DNA of 64,000 nt from Apricaphanius iberus (taxonomy: Eukaryota; Chordata; Actinopteri; Cyprinodontiformes; Aphaniidae). The notes beneath the pieces are model-generated. The model did not search any database. It was not told where the DNA came from and saw nothing but the letters and a program-made list of their open reading frames with translations. The DNA is taken from assembly GCA_028564705.1 (NCBI GenBank), contig JAPXFQ010002619.1, positions 1,807,438-1,871,437 on the forward strand, given 5' to 3'. Positions 1 to 10,019 of the stretch are shown here, in pieces. Every line of letters starts with the position of its first letter. Position 1 is the first letter of the stretch. The translations under genes were made by a program, and so were the position numbers.

Positions 1-1300
1 CAATCAAAAAGCAACAAATCCACCTAATTAAAGATTCAAAAAATGCAACTTTTATTTTGACTATAAACTCCCCTCTTTTTAATTTTAAAGATGAAATCAA
101 AAATTAAAACTTCACCAAGTCAGAATCGACTCATGAGTAACGATTCTTAGTCATTTGCGTTAAATTGTAACATGCATCATTATCCCAATAAATGTACATG
201 CTCTCCTCATGTGATAAATTGAGCCTTCTCTGGCAAAACCAGTTAACTAAATTCAGCATGTACTTCTTAATCTTTAATCTCCGTATTGTAACAGTTCAGT
301 TAAATGTGAAACACCTTAAATTGCCCTTCGTAGAAAATGTGCTAAAACATTGCTGAAGGGAGTCAAAATGAGTAGCAAACAAAATTTATCCGAGCAGTTA
401 ACCGAGGCCGTTTTCTAACAAACGTCCAGTCATGTCATAAATTATTACATCCTAATTAACCAGAAAAATTTAACAAAATCCAAATTCGTTTAAGTCTTAA
501 CAAGGCAATCGTCTGCAGGAGTCTGTAATCACTTTCTATCCAAAATCAACTTCTAGTTTACAACACACATAACATGCAGTTATTTTTAACCACAAAACAC
601 ATTGACACACAAAAACAAAAACGCTAGCATAGCACAGCAGCCTACAGCAACGTGCTACCGTAAACCCTCTTTGTCCAACGAAACCTAAAACAGTGCAAAA
701 CGTACGGCGAAAACACTCAAGAACATCGCAACACACACTTTAGAAAATTACATACCGCAATGCCAGGTCTTAATCCGTACAATTTATACCACTTTACCAA
801 ACTTTAATTCGGCACAAACAAAACAATCTCCTGTTCTTCCAACACGGACTGAAACACATGTTTCCAAACAGCTGTCCCGCACAGAAAACACCGAATCTAC
901 AACGTCCGTTACAGCCCAAAACCATTAACAAAAAACACAACATTATAAGCGGTGACTTTTAGACCTTCCAAAATCATTTTATCGCGGAGGTTTACACCAA
1001 TCTGTCACAATTTTCGTAGTCTGTTTTGAGAAATTTCCCGGCGCCGGCCTCCAGAAAACCACTCAAAAGACTCGAACAGATGTCAGAAAACCGCCTATTA
1101 CCACTAATTTATTTATCAAAACATATAGTCAAAGCTGTTGTATGTTAGCCGTGCTATTAAGCAGAAAATCACGCAGAATTCGCTCCGCCATCTCACCACC
1201 TAGCTTGGGCGTCCGCTCTGATGGCCTGTTGTAAATGTTCACAGCTAATTCTTATAGATTTTTTAATTTCAGTTATCCATCATATTTAGTTATATATTTA
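1..1300. other. AT-rich sequence, no gene recognised
   Basis: I see no convincing coding exon, RNA gene or terminal-repeat structure here. Short open frames on the minus strand around 536-736 are low-complexity and lack family motifs. It may be the distal interior of the LTR element that begins at 2128, but no retroelement motif supports that. Confidence 0.4.
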
Positions 1301-1547
1301 TTTATCTATTTTAATGATTTATTATACTCAAGTTCATTATTTATACTATAATATTTTAACACAAACGCAACATCTCCAGCACGTCTCGCAAAGCGCCTGC
1401 GTAAAAAACCATCTCACACACACATACGCACACACATACACAGGCGCATGCGCATCACACACCAGCTCGTCACCTCAAAACATCAAATACAGTACTTTTA
1501 CAATATTCAAACACTGACCTCAATCGTACACACCAAAAGACAGACCA

Positions 1548-2106
1548 TCAATCACAATCCAATTCACGTGGCTCAATCGTGCGTTTGGAAGATACGCCGG
1601 CTTCAACAAGGGAATCCGTACAGATTAACAGAGGGCACACCGGCTCTACCATAATCCACTGCGTTTGCCAGCCTTGAAGAATCTCCGACAGCGTCCTGTC
1701 GAAGTCGAGAGGCCAATTCTCAAGCCCCGATCCGCACTTTGGTCGGCCCCGATTTTGAGTCGTTGAAGGGACCGCTCCATCCAGTCCATCTGCTCCATTG
1801 TCCTGCAGAGTAACAAACACCATCTCCCAGCAGGCACCGGTGTTTCTCTGCGGAGCGCAAAGAAGGTCGCAATCATGCGCACAACAGAGAGACAGAAAAA
1901 ACAGCAGCTTCAACTACGGGGCCCGCAACAGTTAATCTGCTTAAAACAAAAAAAACATATTTAACTTGCATGACAACATTTACCCAATGTTAGATTAACC
2001 AATCAACAGAATTAAAAACTACGCAACTCTGCGCAAATTGTCAATAGAGCAAATACATGTCCATTAATTAATTCAAAAAATAACTGGATCTTGGTCCAAA
2101 CTCTGC
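1548..2106 (-). mobile_element. Putative leader/internal region of a minus-strand LTR element
   Basis: This stretch lies directly downstream, on the minus strand, of an LTR and its primer binding site, so it should be leader or start-of-gag sequence. A 121-codon open frame (1548-1913) and an overlapping 78-codon frame (1646-1882) are present, but neither shows a recognisable gag, zinc-knuckle or protease motif. No polymerase or envelope sequence is visible to the left. The element is either truncated or continues beyond the window as sequence I cannot recognise. Confidence 0.3.
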
Positions 2107-2124
2107 ACACGTTCGGGGTCACCA
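2107..2124 (-). promoter_or_regulatory. Primer binding site resembling the tRNA-Trp 3' end
   Basis: Read on the minus strand the site begins TGGTGACCCCGA, three bases after the LTR edge. This is complementary to the 3' terminus of vertebrate tRNA-Trp, the primer used by avian leukosis-type retroviruses. The match continues after one inserted base. The position between LTR end and leader is what a reverse-transcribing element needs, and it fixes the element's orientation as minus. Confidence 0.6.
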
Positions 2125-2127
2125 TTT

Positions 2128-2683
2128 TGTAGAATTAAATTTTTGTAAAAAAATAATTCAGTGCATGTTCAAGCAGAGACAAGGAGACAATTTCCAGTTC
2201 TCAGTTTTATTTTAAACAGATTAACAGATATGCAGTTTTATAGAGAAACATGCCCATTTTCTCTGGGCCAGATAAAGACATCTGACGACGAATGGTTTTT
2301 CATGCCATAACTTTATAGACATCCAAAACTTCCCAGAATCTGGGCGTCTCTTCTCCCTCGGAATCTGCTCCAATCAGAACGTTTTAAAAAAGTGTCTTGA
2401 CAACCACTGGTCCGTCCAGAATTATGCATTCATAAGATGGAAGTGTCCTCCTCCTGGGTCCAAGTCAAAAGTTCATTCTGAGTTTTATGGTTTTATGGTC
2501 CCGTCCTCCCTAGATCTAGCTTCCTAATCTACACATCCTAATCTACAGACATCCTGGTTTTACAGCATGCAGTAAATTACCCAAGAGTTTTATTGCTTAA
2601 AAGCTTACCCCAATTAAAATACTGGTAAGAATGTGTTTTACAACCATGAATCATATAAAAATAGCCCCAAAAAAGTAAAATAC
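2128..2683 (-). repeat. Truncated LTR (same family as the solo LTR at 41799)
   Basis: It begins TGTAGAATTAAA, and its body aligns by eye along most of its length with the complete 537-bp LTR at 41799-42335. Shared landmarks include a GCATGTTCAAGCAGAGAC block and an AGAGTTTTATnnCTTAAAAGCTTACC block. The far end is lost where the Tc1 element begins near 2684. As the primer binding site lies to its left, this is the 5' LTR of a minus-strand copy. Confidence 0.7.
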
Positions 2684-4125
2684 AACAGTACACAAAATAA
2701 CATTTTCTCTCAAATATTCTTCACAAATCTATCTAAATCTTTAAAAGTGAGCACTTATCCTTTGCTGAGACAATCCATCCCACCTCACAGGTGTGCCACA
2801 TCAATCATTAGACAGCATGATTATTGCACAGGTGTGCCTTAGACTGACCACAATAAAAGGCCACTCTGAAATGTTCTGTTGTATCACACAGCACAATGCC
2901 ACAGATGTCGCAAGTTTTGAAGGAGTGTGCAATTGGCATGCTGACAGCAGGAATGTCCACCAGAGCTGTTGCTCATGAATTGAATGTTCATTTCTCTACC
3001 ATAAGCTGTCTTCAAAGGCGTTTCTGAATACATCCAACCAGCCTCACAACCGTAGACAACATGCAACCGTACCAGCCCAGGACCTCCACATCCACCATGT
3101 TCACCTCCAAGATCGTCTGAGACCAGCCACTCAGACAGCTGCTGAAACAATCAGTTTGCATTAACAAATAATTTCTGCACAAACGGTCAGAAAGGAAGGT
3201 CTCAGGGAAGCTCTTCTGCATGCTCGTCGCCCTCATCGGGGTCTCAGCCTGACTCCAGTTCATCGTCGTAACCGACTTGAGTGGACAAGTGCTCATATGC
3301 GATGCCGTCTGGCACGTTAGAGCGGTTTTCTCTTCACGGTTGAATCCCGGCTTACGCTGTTAAGGGCAGAAGGCAGGCAGCGTGTCTGGCGTCATGTGGG
3401 TGAGCGGTTTTCTGATGTCAGTGTTGTGGATTGAGTGGCCCGTGGTGGCGGTGGAGTTGTGGTATGGGCAGGCGTACGTTATGGACGAAGAACACAGGTG
3501 CATTTTATTGATGTCATGTTGAAAGCACAGAGATACCGTGACGATATCCTGAGGCCGATCATCGTGCCATACGTCAAAACATCCCAGTTTTTGCATGGCC
3601 AGCATATTCACGCAACATGTCACCCATTCAGCATGTTTGGGATGCTCTGGATCAACGTACACGACACAGTGTTCTAGTCATTAAAGCCATTAAAGAGGAG
3701 TTGACCAACATTCAATAGGGCCACAATCAACAACCTTATCAACTCTATGCATTAGAGATGTGTTGTACTGCATGAGGCAAATGGTGGTCACACTAGATAC
3801 TGACTGGTTTTCTGAGTCCCCAGACCCCCCAATAAAACCAAACCAAAAACATTTCAGAGTGGCCTTTTATTGTGGCCAGTCTAAGGCACACCTGTGCAAT
3901 AATCATGCTAATCAGCATCTTGATTTGGAACACCTGTGAAGTGGGATGGATTATCTCAGCAAAGGTGAAGTGCTCACTATCACAGATATAGACAGATTTT
4001 TGAACAATATTTAAGAGAATTTTTTTTTTTGTGTATGTAGAAAATGTTTCAGATCTTTGAGTTCATCTCATAAAAAAATGGGAGCAAAAACAAAAGAGTT
4101 GCATTTATATTTTTGTTCAATGTAC
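2684..4125 (+). mobile_element. Tc1-family DNA transposon, degenerate
   Basis: Long inverted repeats flank a transposase relic. The inner parts match closely: 2821-2873 is nearly the reverse complement of 3850-3902, and similarity extends outward to about 2690 on the left and 4125 on the right. The right end terminates with the usual outer tip (…TTTTTGTTCAATGTA). The left arm lacks about 90 outer bases where it meets the LTR. The right tip abuts a second Tc1-family relic. Confidence 0.85.
2896..3835 (+). pseudogene. Tc1-like transposase, inactivated
   Basis: The conceptual product starts with the Tc1 N-terminal helix-turn-helix region (ATG at 2896, KECAIGMLTAGMSTRAVAHE). An in-frame stop follows within about 45 codons, after an RRF tripeptide. 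Later parts of the DDE transposase can be followed in shifted frames, for example the CAACATGTCACCCATTCAGC segment at 3612. Active members have about 330-340 uninterrupted codons, so this copy cannot encode a full transposase. Confidence 0.8.
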
Positions 4126-4985
4126 CTTGAACTCTTCCACATGTATTAATGTTGCAACCAATAACTCCAATTAATTTTATTGGGATTAGTGTACAATTGA
4201 GGAGTGGAAGGAAAGTGATACATGTCTTATTAAAAAAAAAATATATTTACAGATAAAAATAATCCTTAAAGTGCATGCTGAATGGATGGGTTTTGACAAG
4301 GCCATTTTCGATACATAAAAAGGCTTTGCTCTAAACCAGGGGTGCTAAACTCATTTTCATTTTGGGCCACGTCAAGATCCTGAATGTCCTTAAAGGGCCG
4401 GTTGTGTCAGACAGTAAGGACAAAACTATCAAACTAATAAACACTTAAAATGTTAATAAATGTCTACATCTGGATTTGAGAAGTAATTCTTGAAATTAAA
4501 ATGAAACAATACTATTCGAATAAACACTGATTTGATTTGAGTAATAAAATAGGATTTATGTGTACATAAATAGAACTTAAATATTTTATATATTGTATAT
4601 TCCTCTAGGGTTCAGAGGGCCACATAAATGGGTGGGGGGGGTGGGGGGGCGGATTTGCCCCCCCGGGCCTTGTGTTTGACACCTGTGCTCTAAACATTTG
4701 TAGCTCTGCATGTTTATGGTCATGTTCAAGATAAACCACCATGCAAGTGTTAAGTCTTTCAAATTCTGAAGGTTTTCTTCCCGGGTTAACCTGTATTTAG
4801 CTCCATCGATCGTCCCATAAACACAAATACTTGGATACAGATACTTTAGACCAGAGAGTTCAACTTTGGTCTTCTTTGATTTGAGCCTGTTCTTCCACAT
4901 GCCTGGTTTGTGACACGAACATGGTTTGTGTTAAACCACAAATCTTGCCATTCCTCCATGAAGACCAGGTCTGAGGTGGGCTTCT
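4126..4985 (-). mobile_element. Second Tc1-family relic, split by a hAT element
   Basis: Starting at the edge of the previous element, the sequence follows the outer repeat of a different, very common fish Tc1 family (CCTTGAACTCTTCCACATGT…). It continues into a minus-strand transposase remnant at about 4690-4830, including the conserved 'built-in' stretch ending near TTAGCTCCATCGATCGTCCC. It is heavily mutated and interrupted at 4337-4685. Confidence 0.6.
4337..4685. mobile_element. Short non-autonomous hAT-like element
   Basis: The 349-bp element starts CAGGGGTGCTAAAC and ends GTTTGACACCTG, imperfect inverted repeats of the hAT type. Both sides carry the same ten bases, TGCTCTAAAC (4327-4336 and 4686-4695). 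hAT insertions normally duplicate 8 bp, so two flanking matches may be chance or the ends may be offset by a base. It contains no transposase. It sits inside the older Tc1 relic. Confidence 0.75.
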
Positions 4986-6190
4986 CAATTTATTGTTCTG
5001 TCAACATCCCACCTAAACTGTGAATCTCTGAATCCCTTCTATGCATCTCTTGCCTGCATCTCTGATTGATGATCTCATTGCTTGACAATTCAGGTGTCTT
5101 GGTAGGCTTGGAATTAAACACTTTCCATTTCAACCAATGGGCTGAACAGTGCTCCTTGAGGAGCTCAAGGTTAAGACATTTTCTATGACCTAACCCTGCT
5201 TTAAAACTGCCCACAAATGTATCCCTGACCTGTCAGCTGTGCTCATTGGTCTTTATGATGTTTTTGAATCATATGCTACTTTGAGTTGGTATATCAGATA
5301 CTATACGGAGATACTAAAGGGAAGTTTGTAACATAATCTGGATAGACGCACTGTTTCTGTTCCTGTATTTCCAAAAAAGTCTCACAAAAATACTCAAAAA
5401 TCTTTAGAGTAGGCCAATTCAAACATCATAATCATTAGTGACCCTCTGACAATGGGTTTATTTAGGGTCTGGCCATGAATCAGCCACAGAATTTCTCAGT
5501 CACAGTGCTGAAAAGTTATTTAATAGACAAGATTTCCTTGGAATGATTGATTTTTTTAAGACAATGGTTTCCATGAAAAATAATACTTGAAGACAGCAAA
5601 CATTGAGTTAAGTGAATGTTTGAACTGTTTTGACAATCATCAATTTGTTTTGAGCACAAGAACACCGTACTTTGGCCGATTGGTTGAATAAATCACAACA
5701 TAAAAATCATTTTTTAATTATTTACTTTTGATTGCAGAGAAATGTTTTTGCTAATATGGTTTTAGCCCAGTTGTAAAACTAAAGTTTGATTTGATGATTT
5801 GAAGACACCGCCTCAAGTTTACAAGAAAAACCCTTCTAAAAGTTCAATCCTCAGAAAAAATTCTCACAATCCCTTCTTGACTTCTTTCTTCAACTTCATA
5901 GAAATCACTACTGTAGCATTGGTATTGGGCAACAGTGTAAGTTTTTCCCAATAATTACAGATTTGCATATATATACATTTCATGAAAAAATGCATATAAA
6001 TTGTAAAATGATGTTATTCAGCTGACTGAGAAGTCTCATCTTTCATTTCTATGATCTTAGATTTATAGTTCAAACTTCAGGCACTGACGATGGAATCGAG
6101 TATAACTTCATTCAGTTTTTTTGTGTAAAGTAAAGCCAAACATAATCCACTTAAACCTAACAGAAAAGTTCGAGAATAGCAACCATCACA
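4986..6190. other. No gene recognised
   Basis: This AT-rich stretch was searched on the minus strand for the next exon of the SLC6 gene (extracellular-loop and TM2 motifs) without success. A 74-codon minus frame at 4990-5214 has no family motif and probably belongs to the adjoining Tc1 relic. Confidence 0.4.
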
Positions 6191-6199
6191 TCAGCTTAC

Positions 6200-6359
6200 C
6201 TCCTCCATTTTTGTAACAGAGGTAAGGAAATCTCCAGACATTGCCGAGGCCAACAACATTTCCAGCCACGGCCAGAAGAAACTCCAACTTACTCCCCCAG
6301 TGTCCTCTCTCTTCCACCTCTGATGGAAGCTCCGTCTGAGCACATTTTTCATCCAACAT
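6200..6359 (-). CDS. SLC6 sodium/chloride-dependent transporter, first coding exon
   Basis: On the minus strand an ATG at 6359 opens a frame of 53 codons plus one base that ends at a good splice donor (GGAGGAG|GTAAGC). The product ends with the TM1 signature of solute carrier family 6: [20 protein letters not shown], which carries the unwound segment that binds sodium and substrate. The preceding [18 protein letters not shown] resembles GABA, taurine and betaine transporters (SLC6A6/A11/A12/A13 group) more than monoamine or glycine carriers. SLC6 proteins have about 600 residues and 12 membrane helices. No further exon was found toward lower coordinates, so either the next intron is very long or this is an orphan exon. 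The exon itself has no lesion. Confidence 0.75.
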
Positions 6360-6811
6360 ACCAACAAGTTTGGTGCGGACCCAGTGCTCCTTTTGACCTC
6401 CAAGCCTTGTGTCTGGTTGTCTTCATGTCTGCCACAGGCATGTAATAATCAACCACATGGATAGTTAATCAGTTTTCAGTGGAAATGTAAATTATCTTCA
6501 CACTAAGAGTAATATTTCATTTACTGAGCTGAACTTGAATCTATTTCAACTTTATCATATATTGTAATAAATATATTTAGCATTTTATACACGTTTTTTT
6601 TTATCTGTATGTGTGATCCTGGAATTATCTAGTGGATGGGAAACTTGTGAATCTTTGCAACAGCAAGTCTATTCATTTGGGGGGATGTTTTCTCTGGCAG
6701 TGTGCCTTTCACAATTGACGTCTGAGTACCAAGTAGAAGCCCAACAGTTTTAAATTCACAAGTGGTGTATTACAACTTTTGCCACAGTACTCAACTTCAT
6801 ATATATAAATA

Positions 6812-7015
6812 ATCATTCAATGAGTTTCCTTTCTTTTCACGACTACATTGTAGATTCTCAATTAAAGGCACCAAAACTATGAATGAATATATAATGCATG
6901 GAATTACTGGAGGTACTTAAACAAAAAGTAAAATAACTGAATACATGTGTTATATTTTAGATTCCTCAAAGTAGTCATCCTTTGCTATGATTACTGCTTT
7001 GCATTACCTAAGATA
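6812..7015. mobile_element. Tc1-family terminal fragment
   Basis: The stretch starting CATTCAATGAGTTTCCTTTC parallels 25310-25500 base for base over most of its length. Both derive from the Tc1 family whose tips read CAGACCAAAAGTTTGGAC. Here the outer tip is lost and sequence similarity stops after the start of the transposase end (TTACTGCTTTGCATT). Confidence 0.6.
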
Positions 7016-7259
7016 GAAATGAAAGGAAATAAAGAAGATACAAGAAAACTTTCTAGACTGCTTCTTCACCTCAAGGACGGCAGAGAAAGGGATTTAAAAA
7101 ACAAAACAAAAAACAAACAATGCAAATTGAGAACTACACGGCTACAACCTACAAACCGATATATAGACAAAGTATTAGCATCACTGAAAAGCTCATGGTA
7201 CCGATTATTACAAGATGTATTCGTGATAACCTCAGCCTTAGAGTGCATCTGTAAACACT

Positions 7260-8340
7260 AGAATCTCCACACCTCTGTGTATGTATGAGCATGCTGGTGC
7301 GCATACGGTTTCTCCATATAAGTGTTCAATAGCTGGTGTGAGGATCCATTGATCCGCTTCTCAATAATTGGTGTAGACACCAAGGAGATCGGAGGGACAC
7401 ATCTCCAAAGTACCACCAGAGCAAAGGAGCCCCAGGCTGACCAACGCAGATCTGACCACACCCCACAGGGAGGAGCCCTGCGGGAGCATCCAGAAGCTAC
7501 AATAAAGAAGCCCCAGGGGGAAGCAGAGATGAGCCCATGGACTCCACCAGCAGCCAGCTATGACAGGGCAGATCCAGCCATGAACCCAGACATCTGAGGG
7601 CACCCCAGCAGACACCCAACAAGAGATCAACAAACAATGGTCGAAAGCCGCAGAGGCCAGAGACAGCTGATAGCCAACTTGCGCTGCTGCCTCCCCAGGC
7701 CAATCCCTACACACATCAGATGATCAAATAGATACTGAACACAACTCCCGCTGAGCCACCTGACAGCTGCCACCAAACAATTACCACTCCCCCCGTACAC
7801 TTGCAGTGCATACATCCCCACCCCAGCCCACGATAAGCACAATGAACACCACAGACACACCCAAAGAACCACCTCACATATGCAGCGTAACAGCGCAACA
7901 GTGCATCCTCTCTGGGCCCTCCCCGTCCACAATCCCCCCTCAAATCACAAACCAAACAGCCATTATCAGACCAAAAAACAAAAACAAAACAACCCACCTA
8001 TTCCAAACATACAAGGACAGGTCCGATCTCCAGCAATCCCCAATACTCCTGACCGCCAGTGCTCCGCCATTCCAACCCAGTAACTAACTGCACGATGCAA
8101 AACACAGTGCGATGACGCAGAACGCCACGGGACCAGGAGTTCCCCCTACCTGTACAGTGAGTAGAAGAACACCAACACCGATCAACATCAACATCACCTC
8201 CCGCAAACAACACAATGAAAGCCCCAAGTGCAATGGTGTTGGCGAGTAGTACAGGACAACTAATCCCCCCAACCAGGAGCGGCACTGGGCTGCCCGTGGA
8301 TACGCCTAAACCCAAACAGGCCCCCCAAAGAGGTACACCA
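7260..8340. repeat. C/A-rich, strand-asymmetric repeat-like block
   Basis: The plus strand is strikingly rich in C and A and poor in T, with many CCC, ACCA and CAG runs. Both strands have several overlapping stop-free frames of 60-117 codons, an effect of composition. The proteins read from them are low-complexity and lack domains. I regard it as a fragment of an interspersed element, possibly a LINE 5' region, but cannot name the family. Confidence 0.3.
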
Positions 8341-8879
8341 ATCGACAGGACTGAAACCGGCTTGATCTGACTTGACTATCACCATAGATCAGACGAGACG
8401 GTGTGATGAATTTAAGCATAACTGTAGGAAAAGAAAGTAACAAGGATTACCTCAGTAGAAAAGAGGGAAGAGTGTAGTGCCAAAACTGTCTCTGATTGGT
8501 GGGCGTGTGGCATACAGAAAACAGCTTGGATATCGCTCTGGAGTCTGAATCATTGTGATTGAGACTCAGTATGAGGCAGGTAACTGGTCCCATTCTGCCA
8601 CAGTCTTGTTTGTGAATGCAGCCTAAACTGGTTGGTAAACTCCATCTAAGGCTAAATACCGGCATGACTTTTACTTCACATTACGGTTCTCTGATTCTGT
8701 GCTGAACTAGAGTAAGCTATGAAAAAGGAGAGAGGAAGGATTTATTTCTCGGAAACCGACTTACGACGACATTCTTTCATACCAGAAAACACAGAAAATT
8801 TTATAAAATCACAAGTAAATGAGACATTTATTGATTAACAATTTGCAACCGATATCATATGATGTGGAGGAGGGATGGG

Positions 8880-9250
8880 AATTTGGTTTATGTGGGGTCA
8901 TTTTGATTATTTAAAGCACTTTGTGTTGCAGTTTTTATATGAAAAGCGCTTTATACATAAAGTTGGATTAGATTTGACACATTCTTACACACAAAATGGT
9001 GAACACCCATTAATACTCCCCATACACACACTATACTCCCAGGTCATGGGACCAATACCACAGCAGAGCAACCAGCGGAAAGAACAAGGAGACGTCCCCC
9101 TTCCCTCTAGGATGGAGACAAACATACTGCCAAAGTCCCCACAGTAGTGAAGCAGCCCAACAGGCCAGACCTGGACCAGATGTCCTGGACTCCAACTCCT
9201 GATGGCCAGAACCTGTTTGGAAAGACCCCAAACCTCCTTTTTCCTTGGCA
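8880..9250. repeat. LINE-tail-like sequence plus C-rich repeat
   Basis: The segment TATGAAAAGCGCTTTATACATAAAGTT (8938-8964) resembles the 3' tail found on many vertebrate L2/Rex1-type LINEs. It is followed by a C-rich block (about 8990-9240) similar in composition to 7260-8340. No coding motif is seen. Confidence 0.35.
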
Positions 9251-10019
9251 ATAGGAATAATTATAAAAATAATTGTAAATTGTAAATTTCTAACAGCTAA
9301 ATAAAACAGCTGTAAATCAAGTTACATGAAATCAGCTTGTTGTTTTGGGCTCTATGTCTTGAGATCATGGTTAAAGGCACCCTCACTTTTATAAGTTGTG
9401 CTGCTTAACAATCTTTCTCTATCCACAGTCATACATTTATCTAAGCACACTTGAAAGGGCAGACATGTCTGAGATCGGTTGAAATGGCGCTTTATTCCAG
9501 GTAGAGAAATCATAACTTGAAATGAAATGAATAGATGAAATGAAATGTAAAAAGACAGAAATTCTATCCAGCAGGCCACAGAGAGCTGTTCAAAGAATTA
9601 ACAGGAGAGGTGTCGATTTTGTAAAAGACAGCTATTTTGTAAATTATCAAAACTTTGCAGAGAGAGATTATTCTGCCACAACAAATGATTTATGTATCTG
9701 GAGGCCTCTTATACATCAGGGGAGCCAATAATTGTGGATGGTACTTCATTTATCTTTTTGTCATCTTCCTGCAGCCATAATTCCATTGCTACCTTACACT
9801 TATGTCACAAAAATTTACCATAAATTAATTTTACAATTTCTTTGTTTTTCATCACTTTTCCCATAAGTTATCATTTGGTGCTTTAGTGCATTTTATGTTT
9901 ACTAGTTTCACATTAAAGCAGTACTTATTTGCATTAAGTGCACTTCAAGTTGTCACATTTTTCTGTAACAGGTTGCATGAAATTTTTTTGACCAGCAAAA
10001 CATTTGTAATTACATAAAT

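Larger units (their letters stand above)
6360..10019. other. Intergenic, repeat-bearing; no gene recognised
   Basis: Besides the repeats listed separately (6812-7015, 7260-8340, 8880-9250) I see no coding exon. The upstream region and promoter of the SLC6 exon and the 3' flank of the VWA7-like gene must lie here. A good polyadenylation context for the latter was not pinned down. Confidence 0.4.

Noticed and set aside
2884..3662. Minus-strand frames of 88-100 codons
   Set aside because: They are the complement of the Tc1 transposase on the plus strand.
6191..6403. 70-codon minus-strand frame
   Set aside because: It is in a different frame from the SLC6 exon; the conserved TM1 signature is read in the frame starting at 6359.
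7322..8315. Cluster of 60-117-codon frames on both strands
   Set aside because: Base-composition effect in a C/A-rich block; no domain, no splice logic, low-complexity products.
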